64,000 bases of DNA from assembly GCA_034620365.1 (NCBI GenBank), contig JAQGEQ010000192.1:2599001-2663000 (forward strand). The letters run 5' to 3'. Below are positions 1 through 11,811 of this stretch, one piece after another; position 1 is the first letter of the stretch; every line of letters begins with the position of its first letter. The DNA comes from Pegea sp. RAD2-039 (Eukaryota; Chordata; Thaliacea; Salpida; Salpidae). A program made the position numbers and the translations under genes. The notes below the pieces were generated by a model. That model was not told the DNA's origin, searched no databases, and was given only the letters and a program-made list of their open reading frames with translations.

Positions 1-549
1 TCTTTTCTTTAATGTTTTTTCTTCTCTACCCTTCAAGTTATTTGCAGTGTATAGAGCGCTATTAGAATCGATCTGATGTGGTATCTTGCCAATTAATATG
101 AAGAGATTTTATATCACGCTTGCGTTAATATCAGTGTAGGCCGAGATCAACTGCCGCATCGTTAAACATCACCTCAAATTGGAATCCAAAGCTGAAGATT
201 CTGCAAGGAACTCGAAACCTATCAACGTATGTATCTTCAATATCTTCTAGTATAAAACAGATAAACCAGCCCATAGTAAAATATTCCCAAGGTCAGTGGA
301 GGACAATGCTTTGCTGAAGAAAGACGACGTCCAGGTGTTTTACCGATTTAGCTAATCTACTTGATTATAATCTTCCTAATAGTTTTTCAATCAAAACTAC
401 ACTGCTTAACAACTTTAACCAAACCCAGTGAATTATCTTTTAAAAAGAGTAAACTCTTCCCGACTCCATCACAAGATCAAAATCTATCACATCTTTTGAA
501 GTTTTGTTGAAAAGCAAAATTTATGTAGTTTACTTAATAAGTGATGTAT

Positions 550-780
550 AACACTGGCAGCAGTTACTTCAATTTATTCTTTATTTTGTCACTTTAAATT
601 TTTGATCTATAATTTACGTCTTACCTATGCATCTACTGTTTTCTCTGTATTAACCTTAAATTGTGATACGTAAGACCTTTCAATTGCTTCTTTAATCATA
701 GTACTTGGTTTTTGTTCGCTGTTAGGTCTGTTGAATTTCAATTCCCAGCCACGCGTCGAATGAATAAATATCTTGGTTGC
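550..780 (+). repeat. 3' fragment of a second non-LTR element family
   Basis: This stretch resembles the reverse complement of about 27700-27880, including the shared words GTGATAC.TAAGACCTT, TTCGCT and CAGCCACGCGT, with several gaps between them. The 27.7 kb copy is continuous with reverse-transcriptase coding sequence, so this looks like the 3' end of the same retrotransposon family. No coding frame survives here. Confidence 0.45.
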
Positions 781-1679
781 GTATACTTAAATATAAAGAC
801 TCTTCCAAAGACAAGGACGTTTGATTTTTCAAAGATCTCTAAGCAACAGATCGTTTGAAATCCGCCCGTCTCTAATCCAACATATATGACAAAACCAGCA
901 ACGCCTACCCAAAACGCCCTGTACATTTGTTGTCAGGCCTGTACTTTTTAAGACTTTCTCGCTTAACCCGATTTATCTCCAGGGTTTGGAATGATCCAAA
1001 ATAATCTATTAAACCTAAGACTGCCATGTACATAGCCTTCGTCTGCAGCATGCTATCGTTCACCAGCAAAACTCTGTCAAAGGCTAACGAAAATACAGTT
1101 GATATTTTCTTCTTCCTTTATCGTATAATACATAAGGATATTAAAATTGAACTTGTAATGGATTAAAAATATTTTTGATTAAACTTTCTTAGGATTAAAA
1201 ACAAAACCTTCTTTATAACTTCATAAAGAATCAAACCCACAAAAACAATTTTCTCTTGTATTTGATTTTATCAAACAATAGAAGCTCAAAAGAAAATTCA
1301 ACTGAACATTTGATCAAACCACTATTCTAAATTAAATGCTCATTGGAAACTTATTGAAGGTGTTTCGAAGCATGAAAATAATATATAGAAGACATGAAGT
1401 AAAAGAAGTATGTAAGATAAACCGAGAAAAAGCGACAGAAAGACGATAAAAAGAAAGAGTCAGTTTAATTTTCTTTCAATAACCACGTTTATACATACAA
1501 CGCACATACTTTCTACCAGCCGCATTTTCTACAGGTGTGTGGTTAAGATTCGGTGATCGTAGAGCCTTTCTCTTACTCTTTTTTGATTTAACGTCGGCTC
1601 TGACTTTGTTAACAAGAGATGATGTAATAATTATGTCCTCTACACTTTTAGTGCTTACAATCATTTAAAACAAAAATTT
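781..1679. other. No recognisable gene
   Basis: AT-rich sequence without a convincing gene. A 62-codon lysine-rich open frame lies on the minus strand at 1476-1664, immediately downstream of the tRNA-like sequence. It has no family resemblance I recognise and I do not call it a gene. Confidence 0.4.
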
Positions 1680-1751
1680 CTCCCAGCAAAGGAATCCAAC
1701 CCTAGTCTCCCACGTGACAAGTAGAGATACTCACTACTATACTAAGGAGGA
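1680..1751 (-). pseudogene. tRNA-Asp (GUC)-like sequence, probably a pseudogene
   Basis: Read on the minus strand, the 72 nt follow the eukaryotic tRNA-Asp pattern: an AGTATAGTAGTGAGTAT D-arm, anticodon loop TTGTCAC with GTC, and a T-arm with GGTTGGATTCC. The anticodon stem pairs with two G-T wobbles. The acceptor stem has mismatches at its inner end, the outer pair of the T-stem is mismatched, and the invariant TTC of the T-loop is TTG. These defects point to a decayed gene or the head of a tRNA-derived SINE rather than a working tRNA. Confidence 0.6.
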
Positions 1752-2689
1752 CCACAAACATTTACTTGAACTATAATTACAATTTATTCTATTATAGACT
1801 TTTTTTATTTTGAGAAAATTGGTGATAGTAGTAGGAATATGCTAATACAATAATACATCAAAGTACAAATATGCTATTGTGGGTAAATATGCTCCAAGCA
1901 CTCTAAGCATACTCTAGTTGCGTGAACATGCTTAGAGCTCCCAAAGTTGCTTTAAGATTTTCTAGGTTGTGAGCCTCTGAAGATAGGGCTTCAGAACATA
2001 ATAAAAAGCTGTAAAATGTGTTCAAATAGCTTAGAGCATGTTCAAGTAAAAAATATTCAAAAAATTTTGAATAAAAAACAAATCTAATTAAAGACATAAG
2101 AAGAGTTTAAATGTTAAAGATTTGGAAGATGCTAACTTTGCAGGCTCGTGAAGTGTACATTGATTTTTACTGAAGGAGACTTGGCTGAAAACTTTAGCTA
2201 TTTCTGGTCTTTAAGCTGTTGGTCGAGACAAATATGGTGTTTTTCCACTTTGGAGTAAACTACCCTAATGTAAATCATGATTAGGTTAGTGACGTTACTA
2301 CGCGAGTCGATTTGTTTTTCATGGAAATCTTTACAATCCAAACACGAATTCTTCCAACTATTTCAGTCTTCAAACTCTCTAGCAAGCTTGTCTCCGAGTT
2401 AGATCTGTTAGAATTTAAGATGAAGTCACAAGATAATAGACGACGCTATGGGTTTATAGATGACGTCATAAGTGTAAAGAGACTAACATGACGATACTCA
2501 CCGGAAGTCATTTTATTTCATATTATAATTGTCAAAAAACTCTAAACTGTAAACAAGGTAGTGACATCAAAAAGGATTACTGATGACGTCATCAGTAGTT
2601 ACGATGAAAATGAAGCAAAGATAATTTGTTCGATCAATTGTAATTTTCCTTGTCACCAGCCACATTCATATTTTTGCTCCAAGTCTGAA
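1752..2689. other. Intergenic sequence with two palindromic TGACGTCA sites
   Basis: No gene is visible. The consensus CREB/ATF octamer TGACGTCA occurs at 2461-2468 and 2584-2591. The second lies inside a perfect 14-bp palindrome, TGATGACGTCATCA (2581-2594). No promoter or transcript can be tied to them. Confidence 0.35.
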
Positions 2690-2830
2690 AGCAGAAATTT
2701 TTATATGTAAAAACCAAAATGTAAAAAAGGCGAAAGTAAAAATTCAGAATGATAAGCCAAAATGTAAAAGGGCCAAAATGTTAAGAACCAAAATACTGAA
2801 AAGTTAAAATGAATTAACGTCAAAACATAT
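2690..2830. repeat. Degenerate short repeat of the type CCAAAATGTAAAA
   Basis: Variants of ACCAAAATGTAAAA recur about five times in 130 bp with irregular spacing. This looks like an eroded minisatellite or an AT-rich transposon tail. No coding potential. Confidence 0.4.
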
Positions 2831-4379
2831 TTGTTTAAATAAATCTATAATTGATACAAAATACAAAAAACTCTATCAAGAAATCAATTCACATTAATTA
2901 TTTTCTAAAAATTTTAAAATTAATTTTAGAGTTTGTAAATAGTGTAATAGATTAACACTAGATATCTGATTTATTTAGTGAAATAAATTGATTGCAAGGG
3001 TTTGAAAAACTTAGATAGTAAAATGACGATAATTGAATGAAAAAATAACAATGAGACGACACACTAAATTCAAACAAAATTACTTACAATTGCCAATTGT
3101 AATGATAAAAACTCTTCAAGACAGATTTATTAAATTGTTATGTAAACTAAACCTTACTATATGCAGGGAGAAAGAAAGTCTAGGTGCCAACTTTCCTCCA
3201 TCTACTACATAGGTTTTATATAGCTTCAGCCAGAATAGCATGACTCAGTTGAAAATATAAAATGTCCTAAAAAAGTTAATGAAAATGCAAAAATATGAAG
3301 ACAGTATCACCTTTCTAATATTTTTAAATAAAATATCAAGCAAGTAAATCAGAAAAAAAATGTCTTTAACATAAAAGCAAACAAAACAAATGAAAAACAA
3401 CTTTCTGAAAACTACATTTAAAATTCTTGGTTATATATTTCAAACTCAAATAATTTGTTCTAAAGAGATCTCGAAATCAATAGTATGTCCCTCTGGCTAT
3501 AATATCATTAGACACAAATCGCATTCATACTAAAAGAGGTTGTGTTTAGTAATTATAATAAGCGAATATTAATTTCAATTCTTTCCCATTTTCTTAAAGT
3601 AGTTTTGAAATTATTTGTGTTTACCTTTACAAGCTGAAGACCAAAGTCAGATTTTGTTGTATTTATATCTCTTCTTTAACGTTTCTAAATAAACCAATTC
3701 TATTTGATATCACAATAGTATTAGTAATATTCCTTCTTAATAGTTAGAAGATTTTAAACCTATAAACATATGTTGGGTTATTATTCTATGTTTGAACGAT
3801 TCTGTCCATGACACTTTTCTCAATTTTCCAAATACTAGTTCTCTAATTCAAGGTAACAATTCATTAACAAGTTCACATTTTTGATCTCTTATTCTGTAAC
3901 ACCCAAAAACTTAACAAACTGCTATTCTGTTCATTTGATTCTCTTCTACCAGCAATTGTTTTTCTATTTCTCTTATAGTTCAGTTTAATTCATCTATAAA
4001 TGTCTCTAACTGTGATATAACCTATCCTAACTTATATATAGCAAAATTTAAAGAAAAATTAAGAGATTAACAAATTAATGCTAATTTATCAATTATATTA
4101 ATTAATATAATTCTCTTCCAACTAAAATGAAATAATTGATAGATGGATATCTTTACAACCTTTCTATAATATTATCCTCAAGTTATATACCTTCACATCT
4201 CATAGAAAAAGAGAACCAATTTCTCTCACTAGTAACTTCTGTCAAATCTTTCAGTTAACCATTTCACGAAAAATTCCTACTCATATTTCTTCTCTCCACT
4301 AGTAACTATGTTTCTCAGCAAATAGTTTAAAAACCAATATTATCCATGCAGACATTTGCAAAGTTCTTGTTCCATATTC
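2831..4379. other. AT-rich intergenic stretch
   Basis: No gene or structured element found. From about 3900 the plus strand turns T/C-rich and may be an eroded upstream part of the reverse-transcriptase fragment that follows. Confidence 0.3.
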
Positions 4380-4620
4380 TCATTTCATCTCAATAAAAAC
4401 CCTCAGACAATCTGATATCAACCTTACTCTTGTCTCATGGATTCAGCATTTGTTTAAGATAAGCAACAGTAAGTCGTAAACACTATTTCGGTGATGTTCC
4501 CCAAGGCAGCATTATTGGCCCTCTTCTTTTCAATACTTACATCAATCACATTACACAGCTCTATATCATTAGATGGCTCTGTAAACTTGATGCTTTTTAT
4601 TTATTACAATAAACGCAACA
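4380..4620 (+). mobile_element. Non-LTR reverse transcriptase fragment (not the CR1 family)
   Basis: Around 4490-4560 one plus-strand frame reads FGDVPQGSIIGPLLF followed by NTYINHI. This is the conserved reverse-transcriptase block (VPQGS.LGPLLF) just before the catalytic YADD block. The upstream residues (LVSWIQHLFK in another frame) fit the preceding helix, so at least one frameshift is present. The wording differs from the abundant CR1 family in this window (SGVPQGSVLGPLLFLIFIED), so it is a separate lineage. Only about 80 codons remain. Confidence 0.65.
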
Positions 4621-4834
4621 GTGGTTGCCTGAATACAGTACCTCTTGCTAACACACATTCTCACAAATAATAACGATTATATATAATCAAGTTGGAAATG
4701 TAGAAAGAAATAGATGCAACACATGGCATTTCAGTAGTAAATAAGCAATTAAAGCAAATAACAGTAAACAATTGAAAAAAAGTTAATGATGTAGGAAAAA
4801 ACCACAGTTCAGAAATTCCTTTCAATCAAAAGGT

Positions 4835-6710
4835 TGGCAATATTATAACGGTTCAACTTCTGCTTGAACAGCACGAGTAATTCTGACATGAAGATATCTG
4901 ATGGTAGCTGGTTCCAAGTACCATTTGTGCAGAAAGAAAAAAATTCTCTGAATAAGGTACCAGGTGATATGGGTTTATCCTATTTAATATTAAGTTTCCT
5001 GCATACAAATCTCGTAAATGTGGCCTGAACGGATTCGATTTTGTTGATATCACCAACTTGATATCGCATCTATGCACTAACATTGTATTCAAGAATTGAA
5101 CGTACGTACATTTTGAAGAGATTGATACAGAAGTATGAATCCGTAGAATTAAAGGTCTTTATGGTAAGGTAGACAAGGTTGATTGATTTTGCAAAGATTT
5201 TGGAAAAATAATTGTGCGATTCGAAGTTAGATGATGCCAACGTCTAGGACCGAAGATAAACATTAAATAATAAATTCATTGATGGAATATTGGTTCAAGG
5301 AATTTGCAGCTGGTTTACAGTAGAAAAATTATAAGTTCAGACTTTGGAGGCTGGATTTTGAGCTGCTAACTCATAGACCAGTTTTCTACAGTGTGTAGTA
5401 CAGTTTGAAGTTTTGAAGGATTACAAGATAATAGCTTGATGTCCATACAAAAAAAAACACTGACATTATCTACTGCTACTATTCTTCTGATGAGTTCTTC
5501 AATGAAAATTAAAAGGAGAAGGAGACCCAGGACGGAACCCTGAGAAACACCACTGGTGATTTGACTATGAGTAGGTAAAGATCTTTCTACACGAGTTTGT
5601 TGAGTTCTATCTGATAAGTAATTTTCAATCCACTGTAAGATAAAGTTGTATATTTTTAAGTTTTTCAATACATAATGAGCTTGTTGTGTGGAACAGAATC
5701 ACACGCTTTAGCATAATGGTAGTGATAAAGAGGAAGTAGTTTTTCTTGAAAACAAAGTAGGGATCTTATCAAGGGTGTTGGAAACTGATGATTTTTAGGA
5801 AGAAATAGTCTTAGTTACCATATCGGCCGTTATATCAAGGTCTCTCATTACAAAGACATTTGTGAGATTAATGGAGTAGGAAAGATGAGTTTCGCCATCA
5901 TCTATTATAAAAACGCTTTTAATTTGATTGTTTATTAATTCAGCTTTATTCTCTGGTTCCATTAAAAGCTGTTTGCTGTTTCAAAAAACGGAGATATTTC
6001 AGATCTCGCCTTAAGCTTGCGATTTATGAAACCAAAAAACGTTTTCTTGCTAGGTGAAGATAAAACTGCACTTTCTCTTCCTAAATATAAATTAGAAATA
6101 GATTTCTCTAAAACTATACAAATACCTTTGGGCAGAGATTTGATGGAAGGGTCTGTTTTAGTTTGTTTGTGTAGAAGGTTTATCAAATGTTGTAAATTCT
6201 TTAAATATTTGGGCAAATATGAATTTTTGGTTTCTCTATAAAAAGGTAAAAATTATTTAAATGACTCCTTAACGATGTTAGTAAGACTTGAGTAAATACT
6301 AATTGTCTTCGGAAGAGTTGAAATTAGAGATCTAGTCAACACCTGATAGAAACAGTTTTATACCATTATAATTTCCACAGTAAAAAATCCTTTTGCTTGA
6401 AGTTTCAATGTTCATGGAAAAAGTTTGATGGAGCTTGTATTCAATCATTTTGTGATCGCATATCACAACAAAATTTCATTTTTATCAATGTATATAATGT
6501 TTCAGGGTTCGATATGATAAGAAGATTCAAAGTATTCCAGTAACTTATGTTTGAAAAGTAACCAACTGCGATAGGTTATTGGCATACATAGAAGGCTTAC
6601 ATAGACATGGAGTTGTCGTTTATTATACAAACAAATTTTTTATAAATGCTGAATTCGGGTTATTCCAATCAGTTTTACTAAAGTTAACCCCCCAAATATG
6701 AATTCTGGAG
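4835..6710 (-). mobile_element. CR1-type non-LTR retrotransposon copy, decayed
   Basis: On the minus strand, from high to low coordinates, come the end of the AP endonuclease (DWNNPNSAFIKN near 6640-6670), the endonuclease-RT linker (SPSKKTFFGFINRKLKARS near 6000-6060), RT pieces including the SGVSQGSVLGLLLLLIFIEE block (5500-5560), and the RT C-terminus near 4850-5090. Frameshifts, stops and deletions split the frame, so no protein is made. The 3' stem-loop and AATAAAT tail seen in other copies are missing, so the copy is truncated at the 3' end. Confidence 0.75.
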
Positions 6711-7237
6711 ATCATGGGCGCAAGCGATGTTTTGTAAATTAGGCAAATCCGCCGCTTTATACAGTCTGTTACACTATAAACAAATATAGTTACATGCTTT
6801 TGAAACTTGTCCAAGCACTTAAGGACTTTCAACACCAATGCAACCTGATCATTAAGCACAAGAGATTCAGTTGTATATAAGTTGTTTATTTCGATGATGA
6901 TATTTTAGAAAAAACTTTAATAAATCTACAAAAGTATTTACAAAATAAAAAATATAAAAATACCAATGAGGAATCCGAAACTCCTGGTTCTGCATAAAAT
7001 TAGAATAAAACTTCGAAACTGTTTTCTTGTTAATTTATACCAGTCTCGAATCTTACAATCAGTATTTGACTAAAAACAATTTTTTTTAAGAAGGCTGTCA
7101 TTAAAATCAATTTGTCTCCAATTTGTATGACGCCCATTTTCGGTAACATAAACAGCATGGTAAGTGTTTACAAACGTGAATCTGAAAATAATTAATGAAA
7201 ATGGATATGATGTCACTAAAAAGCTGATCAAATGGAT

Positions 7238-7950
7238 TCAGAGTTGCATATGATATATCTTAAAAATATAAATGTTAGACATAAAATATTTTTCTTCTGG
7301 ATAATTACATTTAAATCTTTCTTCGAAAACCCCTAAAGATCCCCAAAATTTCTTTATTTTCTCTTCCCAATAATTCAGCATTCTGTCCTTTTCACTAAAG
7401 TTTATTCCAAGATTTTTCTCCCTAATCACAAGTATTCTTTAACTGTTCTCTATCTTCTACAAATCATTCAATTTTTTCTGACATCGGAATCTTTTTACTA
7501 AATCTCAATCACCTCTACTTTTTCTAATTCAATTTCCTGTTCTCATGTTTTAGCTGTTTAGTCTCAGCTAATCTTTTGTAGTTTTCTGCCTTGATGTTCT
7601 CAATCATCTTGTTCTCTAAATTTTCAATTAATTTTTTTTTCAACATTTCATCATTTACTAATATCTAACTTTGGTTTAAACTTTTCAATTACTTAGTCCT
7701 TTTCAGCAATTTCTTTGTCTTTTGTCTTCATTATATTTTCTTTCTTTTTTAAAGTCTTTTCATTTTTAATTTTGAAATCTTCAAAGATCAGATCTTTTTC
7801 TATCATTAGTAGTCTTCTCTCATCCATTTTTTTCACAATCTTGATTTTCTTTAGCAACTTTCTTGAGGTGATCTTTGAGTTTGCTGAAAGTTTCCAATTT
7901 GAATTTCATTTAATGATTAATGATAATTAATTTATTTGATATTTTCTCAC
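7238..7950 (-). repeat. Repeat with decayed coiled-coil coding sequence, long copy
   Basis: The minus strand encodes interrupted, Lys/Glu-rich coiled-coil-like sequence with the landmarks KLKDHLKKVAKENQDCEK (near 7860) and NLGINFSEKDRMLN (near 7390). The same landmarks recur in order in the array at 13885-14330 and 16656-17090, and part occurs on the plus strand at 9845-10020. Many stops are present. I cannot assign it to a host gene or transposon class. It may be a multi-copy retro-pseudogene or the tail of an unknown element. Confidence 0.55.
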
Positions 7951-8451
7951 AAAATCTTTCCTAACAATTTTCTGTTACTGAGAGTCGATTGATGATGAAA
8001 CTATCAGTATATGATGAAATATCTCCACGAAAAAACAGTCGGCGTAGGCTGTTATGCAGTTAAAATATCAGATTTTGGATATAAATCTTCAAAATCTTTT
8101 AATGAATTTTCTTTTAAACAAAAAAATGCAAAAAAAAATCAGATCTTTTTCAATCAATATTTGCAATCACAATTCGTTTCATTTATATTATAAATCTCTA
8201 TGAATTTTTGACAAGGTGTTTTCAGCCTATCATAAATTGGTGTAAACAAAATTAGTTTTTAATTACTCAACGCTTTTAAGAATAACAACCTTTAAAAATT
8301 AGGTTTACTTATTTCTTGGCACACTTCATAAATCAAGTTTTTCAATTAACTTATAAATTACTTGTTCTTAAAAAGCATTAAAAAAATTCTTTAAATTTTA
8401 AAATTGATAGACTTTCAAAGATTGTGTGCAAATAGTTAAATATTGTAAATT

Positions 8452-8840
8452 AATGAAATGATTCTTTTAATCAGCTTTTTATTTTGGTGTTTGTTCACTA
8501 CATGAAGTAACTCACAAGTATTTTGAATTTAATGAATATTAAACTGTTTTTTTTTTAACTTTAATCTCATTGATTCTTATGACTACATCTCTATTAACAA
8601 CAACAAGTAAAATACCTTGACTAACTTTGAGCTACAAAAATACATCTCAAGTTAATTGTTTACAAGTGAAGGATATTTGTTTCTTTATTTACTACATGAA
8701 GTACCACATTTCCTTATCAGTTTTTCTGAAATATTAAACTAGTTACTATGTGGTATCAAAAAATAAGATTATTAAATACTTATGACGATGAACAAAAGTA
8801 AAATAGAAAGTCATACTTCGAGTAAAGACATTAATTTTAC
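8452..8840. repeat. Dispersed repeat of about 385 bp, copy 1
   Basis: Matches 23574-23957 base by base over most of its length, beginning ATGAAATGATTCTTTT. CACTACATGAAGTA-type words occur twice within it, about 195 bp apart. No coding frame, no obvious terminal repeats. In copy 2 it abuts a broken CR1 3' UTR, which suggests a mobile origin. Confidence 0.6.
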
Positions 8841-9839
8841 CAAAGCACTAGCTAACCGTTGAATTGTTGAAACTTATTGAATTACAACATTAAGCCAAAT
8901 AAGAATTCCCTTTCAAATAAGTTTTATACTTGGTGGTCAAAGATGATTTAAAAATGCAGAGTGTTTATCTCAATAGTATTGCCTCTTTGCTAAAGTATTG
9001 CAGATTAAAAACTAAATACAATTATAATAAAAAACTCAACATACAAAATGCAAATGTTTTTAGTGATGCAACGACGATTGTATTAGTGGTCTAATATTCT
9101 AGAACATTCATTAAAATCTTTTTCTTATAATTTTAGGAATTTAGTGTTTCTGAATAAAAACTGAAAAAACTTGGGTTTTAATTTGATAAAAGAATCTGAA
9201 CTGAATCAAAAATGATGGTAAACTTGATGAAATTTTTACATTTAATCATCGAAAAACTCTTAGTTTCATATTCGTGGTGTTGTTTATTATCCTAAAAAGG
9301 TTGATGTTAAAAAGTATCTTGAAGAAATACCAAAACCTAAAACTTTCTTCAAACCGTGGGGAATTTTAAAGGTACATATTGACAAAGTGGAAAGCGTACA
9401 TGATTCTTACGAAAGTATTTGTCATTTCTTAATATGTAAATGTCAAATGAAGCAACTGGAGTGAAGATAGTTCGACATAATGGTTTTATTGATGACACAC
9501 TGAAGAGTAAACGTTGCTGAAACCTTTTTTCTATTTATTTTTAATGTGTACAGTTCATTAAAGTGAAATCATTGCTGTACCATAGAATAAAATGCGCTAA
9601 GAATTTTTGAAAAGTCACACTCAAAAAATAGGTTAAAAAAATTTGAAGTTGGATATATCAATATAAAGTTCTCTTAAAATCAAATATAGTAAATTATAAA
9701 AAAGAAGAAGAGATAGATTGCATGAATTTACGACTTGCAACTGAAAGTTGAGAAATTAAAAGAGTTGGTGGGAAAAGAACGTAAAAGTTGTTAGTTTTTA
9801 AAATAAAGCTTTAAATACTAAACATTTACTTTTGTAATA
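8841..9839. other. Intergenic, with one exon-like open segment
   Basis: Mostly featureless. The exception is 9263-9370 on the plus strand: an open stretch preceded by CTTAG and followed by AAAG/GTACAT, reading KVDVKKYLEEIPKPKTFFKP. It is shaped like an internal exon, but no neighbouring exons are visible and I do not recognise the family. Confidence 0.25.
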
Positions 9840-10030
9840 AACACATATTACTATAATTACAAATGAAGTAACGATTAAGAATATTGAGTGATGAAAATGA
9901 AAGAGTGATTGAGATTTATAGAAAAGAAATGATTGGAATGTCAGAAAAGATTTAATAATTTGTAGAAGATCGAGAATAATTAAAGAATCTACTTGTGATT
10001 GGGAGAAAAATCTTAGAATAGCTCTTATGG
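9840..10030 (+). repeat. Fragment of the coiled-coil repeat, opposite orientation
   Basis: The plus strand here aligns with the reverse complement of about 13990-14150 (shared words GTGATTGAGATTTA, TTTGTAGAAGAT and GTGATTGGG). It is a short, stop-containing piece of the repeat described at 7238-7950. Confidence 0.5.
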
Positions 10031-10084
10031 AAGATTGCGAAAATGAAAAAAATACTGAAATACTGGTATTTTAATTGAACTATA

Positions 10085-10340
10085 AAAAAATTGACACAAA
10101 GGCAACAGTATGATGCAAGCTGCTATGCACCATTCACAATCCGAAATGAAGTAAAACAGGAATGTGTCCTTGCCCCAATGCTCTTTGGGATTTTCTTTTC
10201 AATGTTATTAAAACAAGTGCTTCGTGCATCAATCGAAGGAATTTACCTTCATTACTTAGCTTAAATATCAGCAACTGAGAGGATATCGTAGCAATTTGCT
10301 CCAAATGAAATTCTCTATTTTGCAAACAGCTGAAGAAGAG
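10085..10340 (+). mobile_element. Fragment of a third type of reverse transcriptase
   Basis: One plus-strand frame reads APFTIRNEVKQECVLAPMLF followed by GIFFSMLLKQ. It corresponds to the NGVKQGCVLAPTLFS block of a widespread animal non-LTR family that is unlike the CR1 copies here. After a stop, EILYFAN resembles the decayed catalytic ELLFADD block. It is a dead remnant of under 90 codons. Confidence 0.6.
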
Positions 10341-10796
10341 AGAAGCAAGACCAACTTTAAAGAAAAGAAAGAAACCTTAAAGACTTTTTAATCCATCACT
10401 CAAAGCATATTCCACATGGCCGTTCTCAACCGAAGCAGGACCCTATTTAATTGAAGGAGCAATTGGTTGAAGCCAGAAACCAATTTAAAGAATAATCTTA
10501 TTTCAAACTATATGAATAGTTTAGAATATAGAGATCTATTAATCTTAAACGGTGTGTCTTAAACGTTATGACTTGTAAGGAAAATGTAAAGGAATATGAA
10601 GAAATAGCAACTAAATCAGCTACATAAGTAAAATCAGAAAACATTTTTGTAGAAATGAATAAAAAATCAAATGAAAAACTCTAGTTTTAATTGAGATAAT
10701 AAAAATAGAGAATTTCAAAACATGTTTTATCTCTGTAGCAAGATATTTGCATAGTTTTCAAGAAATATATTTTTAACATTCATATATGAAAAGAAA

Positions 10797-10916
10797 GTTC
10801 AGTCTTATCTTCACCTAGCAAGAAAACGTCTTTTCGCCTCATAAATCACAAGCTTAAGGCGAGATCTCAAATATCTATATTGCTGGAGAACAGATAAATT
10901 AGCTAAGGTTATTTCT
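10797..10916 (+). mobile_element. Small CR1 ORF2 linker fragment
   Basis: Contains the CR1 word for Ser-Tyr-Leu-His-Leu-Ala-Arg-Lys-Arg and the following residues, then jumps to the start of the RT region. The same linker sequence recurs at 21300 and on the minus strand at 6040 and 26150. Confidence 0.5.
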
Positions 10917-11811
10917 TGTTTTTCTCTAACTACTTTCTTGAAGTGATCTTTGAGTCTGGTATTTTCTGAATGCTTATAAGCCATCATAACAAAACTGACT
11001 TTTACTTCAATAATTAAACAGCTGAGATTTTAACATTTGTTTATCGACATAATTTTTCTTGATTAATTTTCCAGGCTTAAATTTTATTCTATTGAATATT
11101 GCATACAAGTTGTGATAAATTTATTTCTAGTAAGTGATTTGTATATTACTTGTGATTAATCATTTTATCTTAAGATATCGGTTCAAAATTGTTTGCCCTG
11201 GTTACACTAAAAATCTTTCTTGAAAGTCAAAACTATGATGGATTTAACCAATTAGTGGCAACATCTTATGTTCCAGTATACAGAAATTTAAGTCCATTTC
11301 TGACAAAGTGACTTCATCAAAACAAGCATGCAATGGCAATTGCCAATCCTGCAATCAAATTTGATCCGGTGAAGATCCGACAAGAGAGTGTCTTAAATGC
11401 TTCTCTTGTTTTTATCTCACCTGTAGTGATGGGAGCAAGAAAAGTTAAGATAAATTTGATAACAACCAGATGAAGTATATGAGGTTTAAATGGTTCTGCA
11501 TTAAATGTAGAACCATCAACATAAATCGTATCTCCTCTATTTTTAATTCAAACTTATTATCCGACATCAGCAAATTGATATCTGCTAAACTGATCAAACT
11601 TAAATCTGAAATTAGCAACGAGGTTGCCAAAATTAAGAAAACAATTTCTAGTTCGTTTAAATCAACAGATGAACTGGATGCCTCTACAAAGAAACCTGTC
11701 ACAGGGGTCTCGGTGATTCCGATCCTTACAAAATCATTCTTGCTAAGAAGGTCACCGACACGCACAAAAAATCAGTATGTATATTGTGATTGGTAACAGT
11801 AAAAATCTTTT

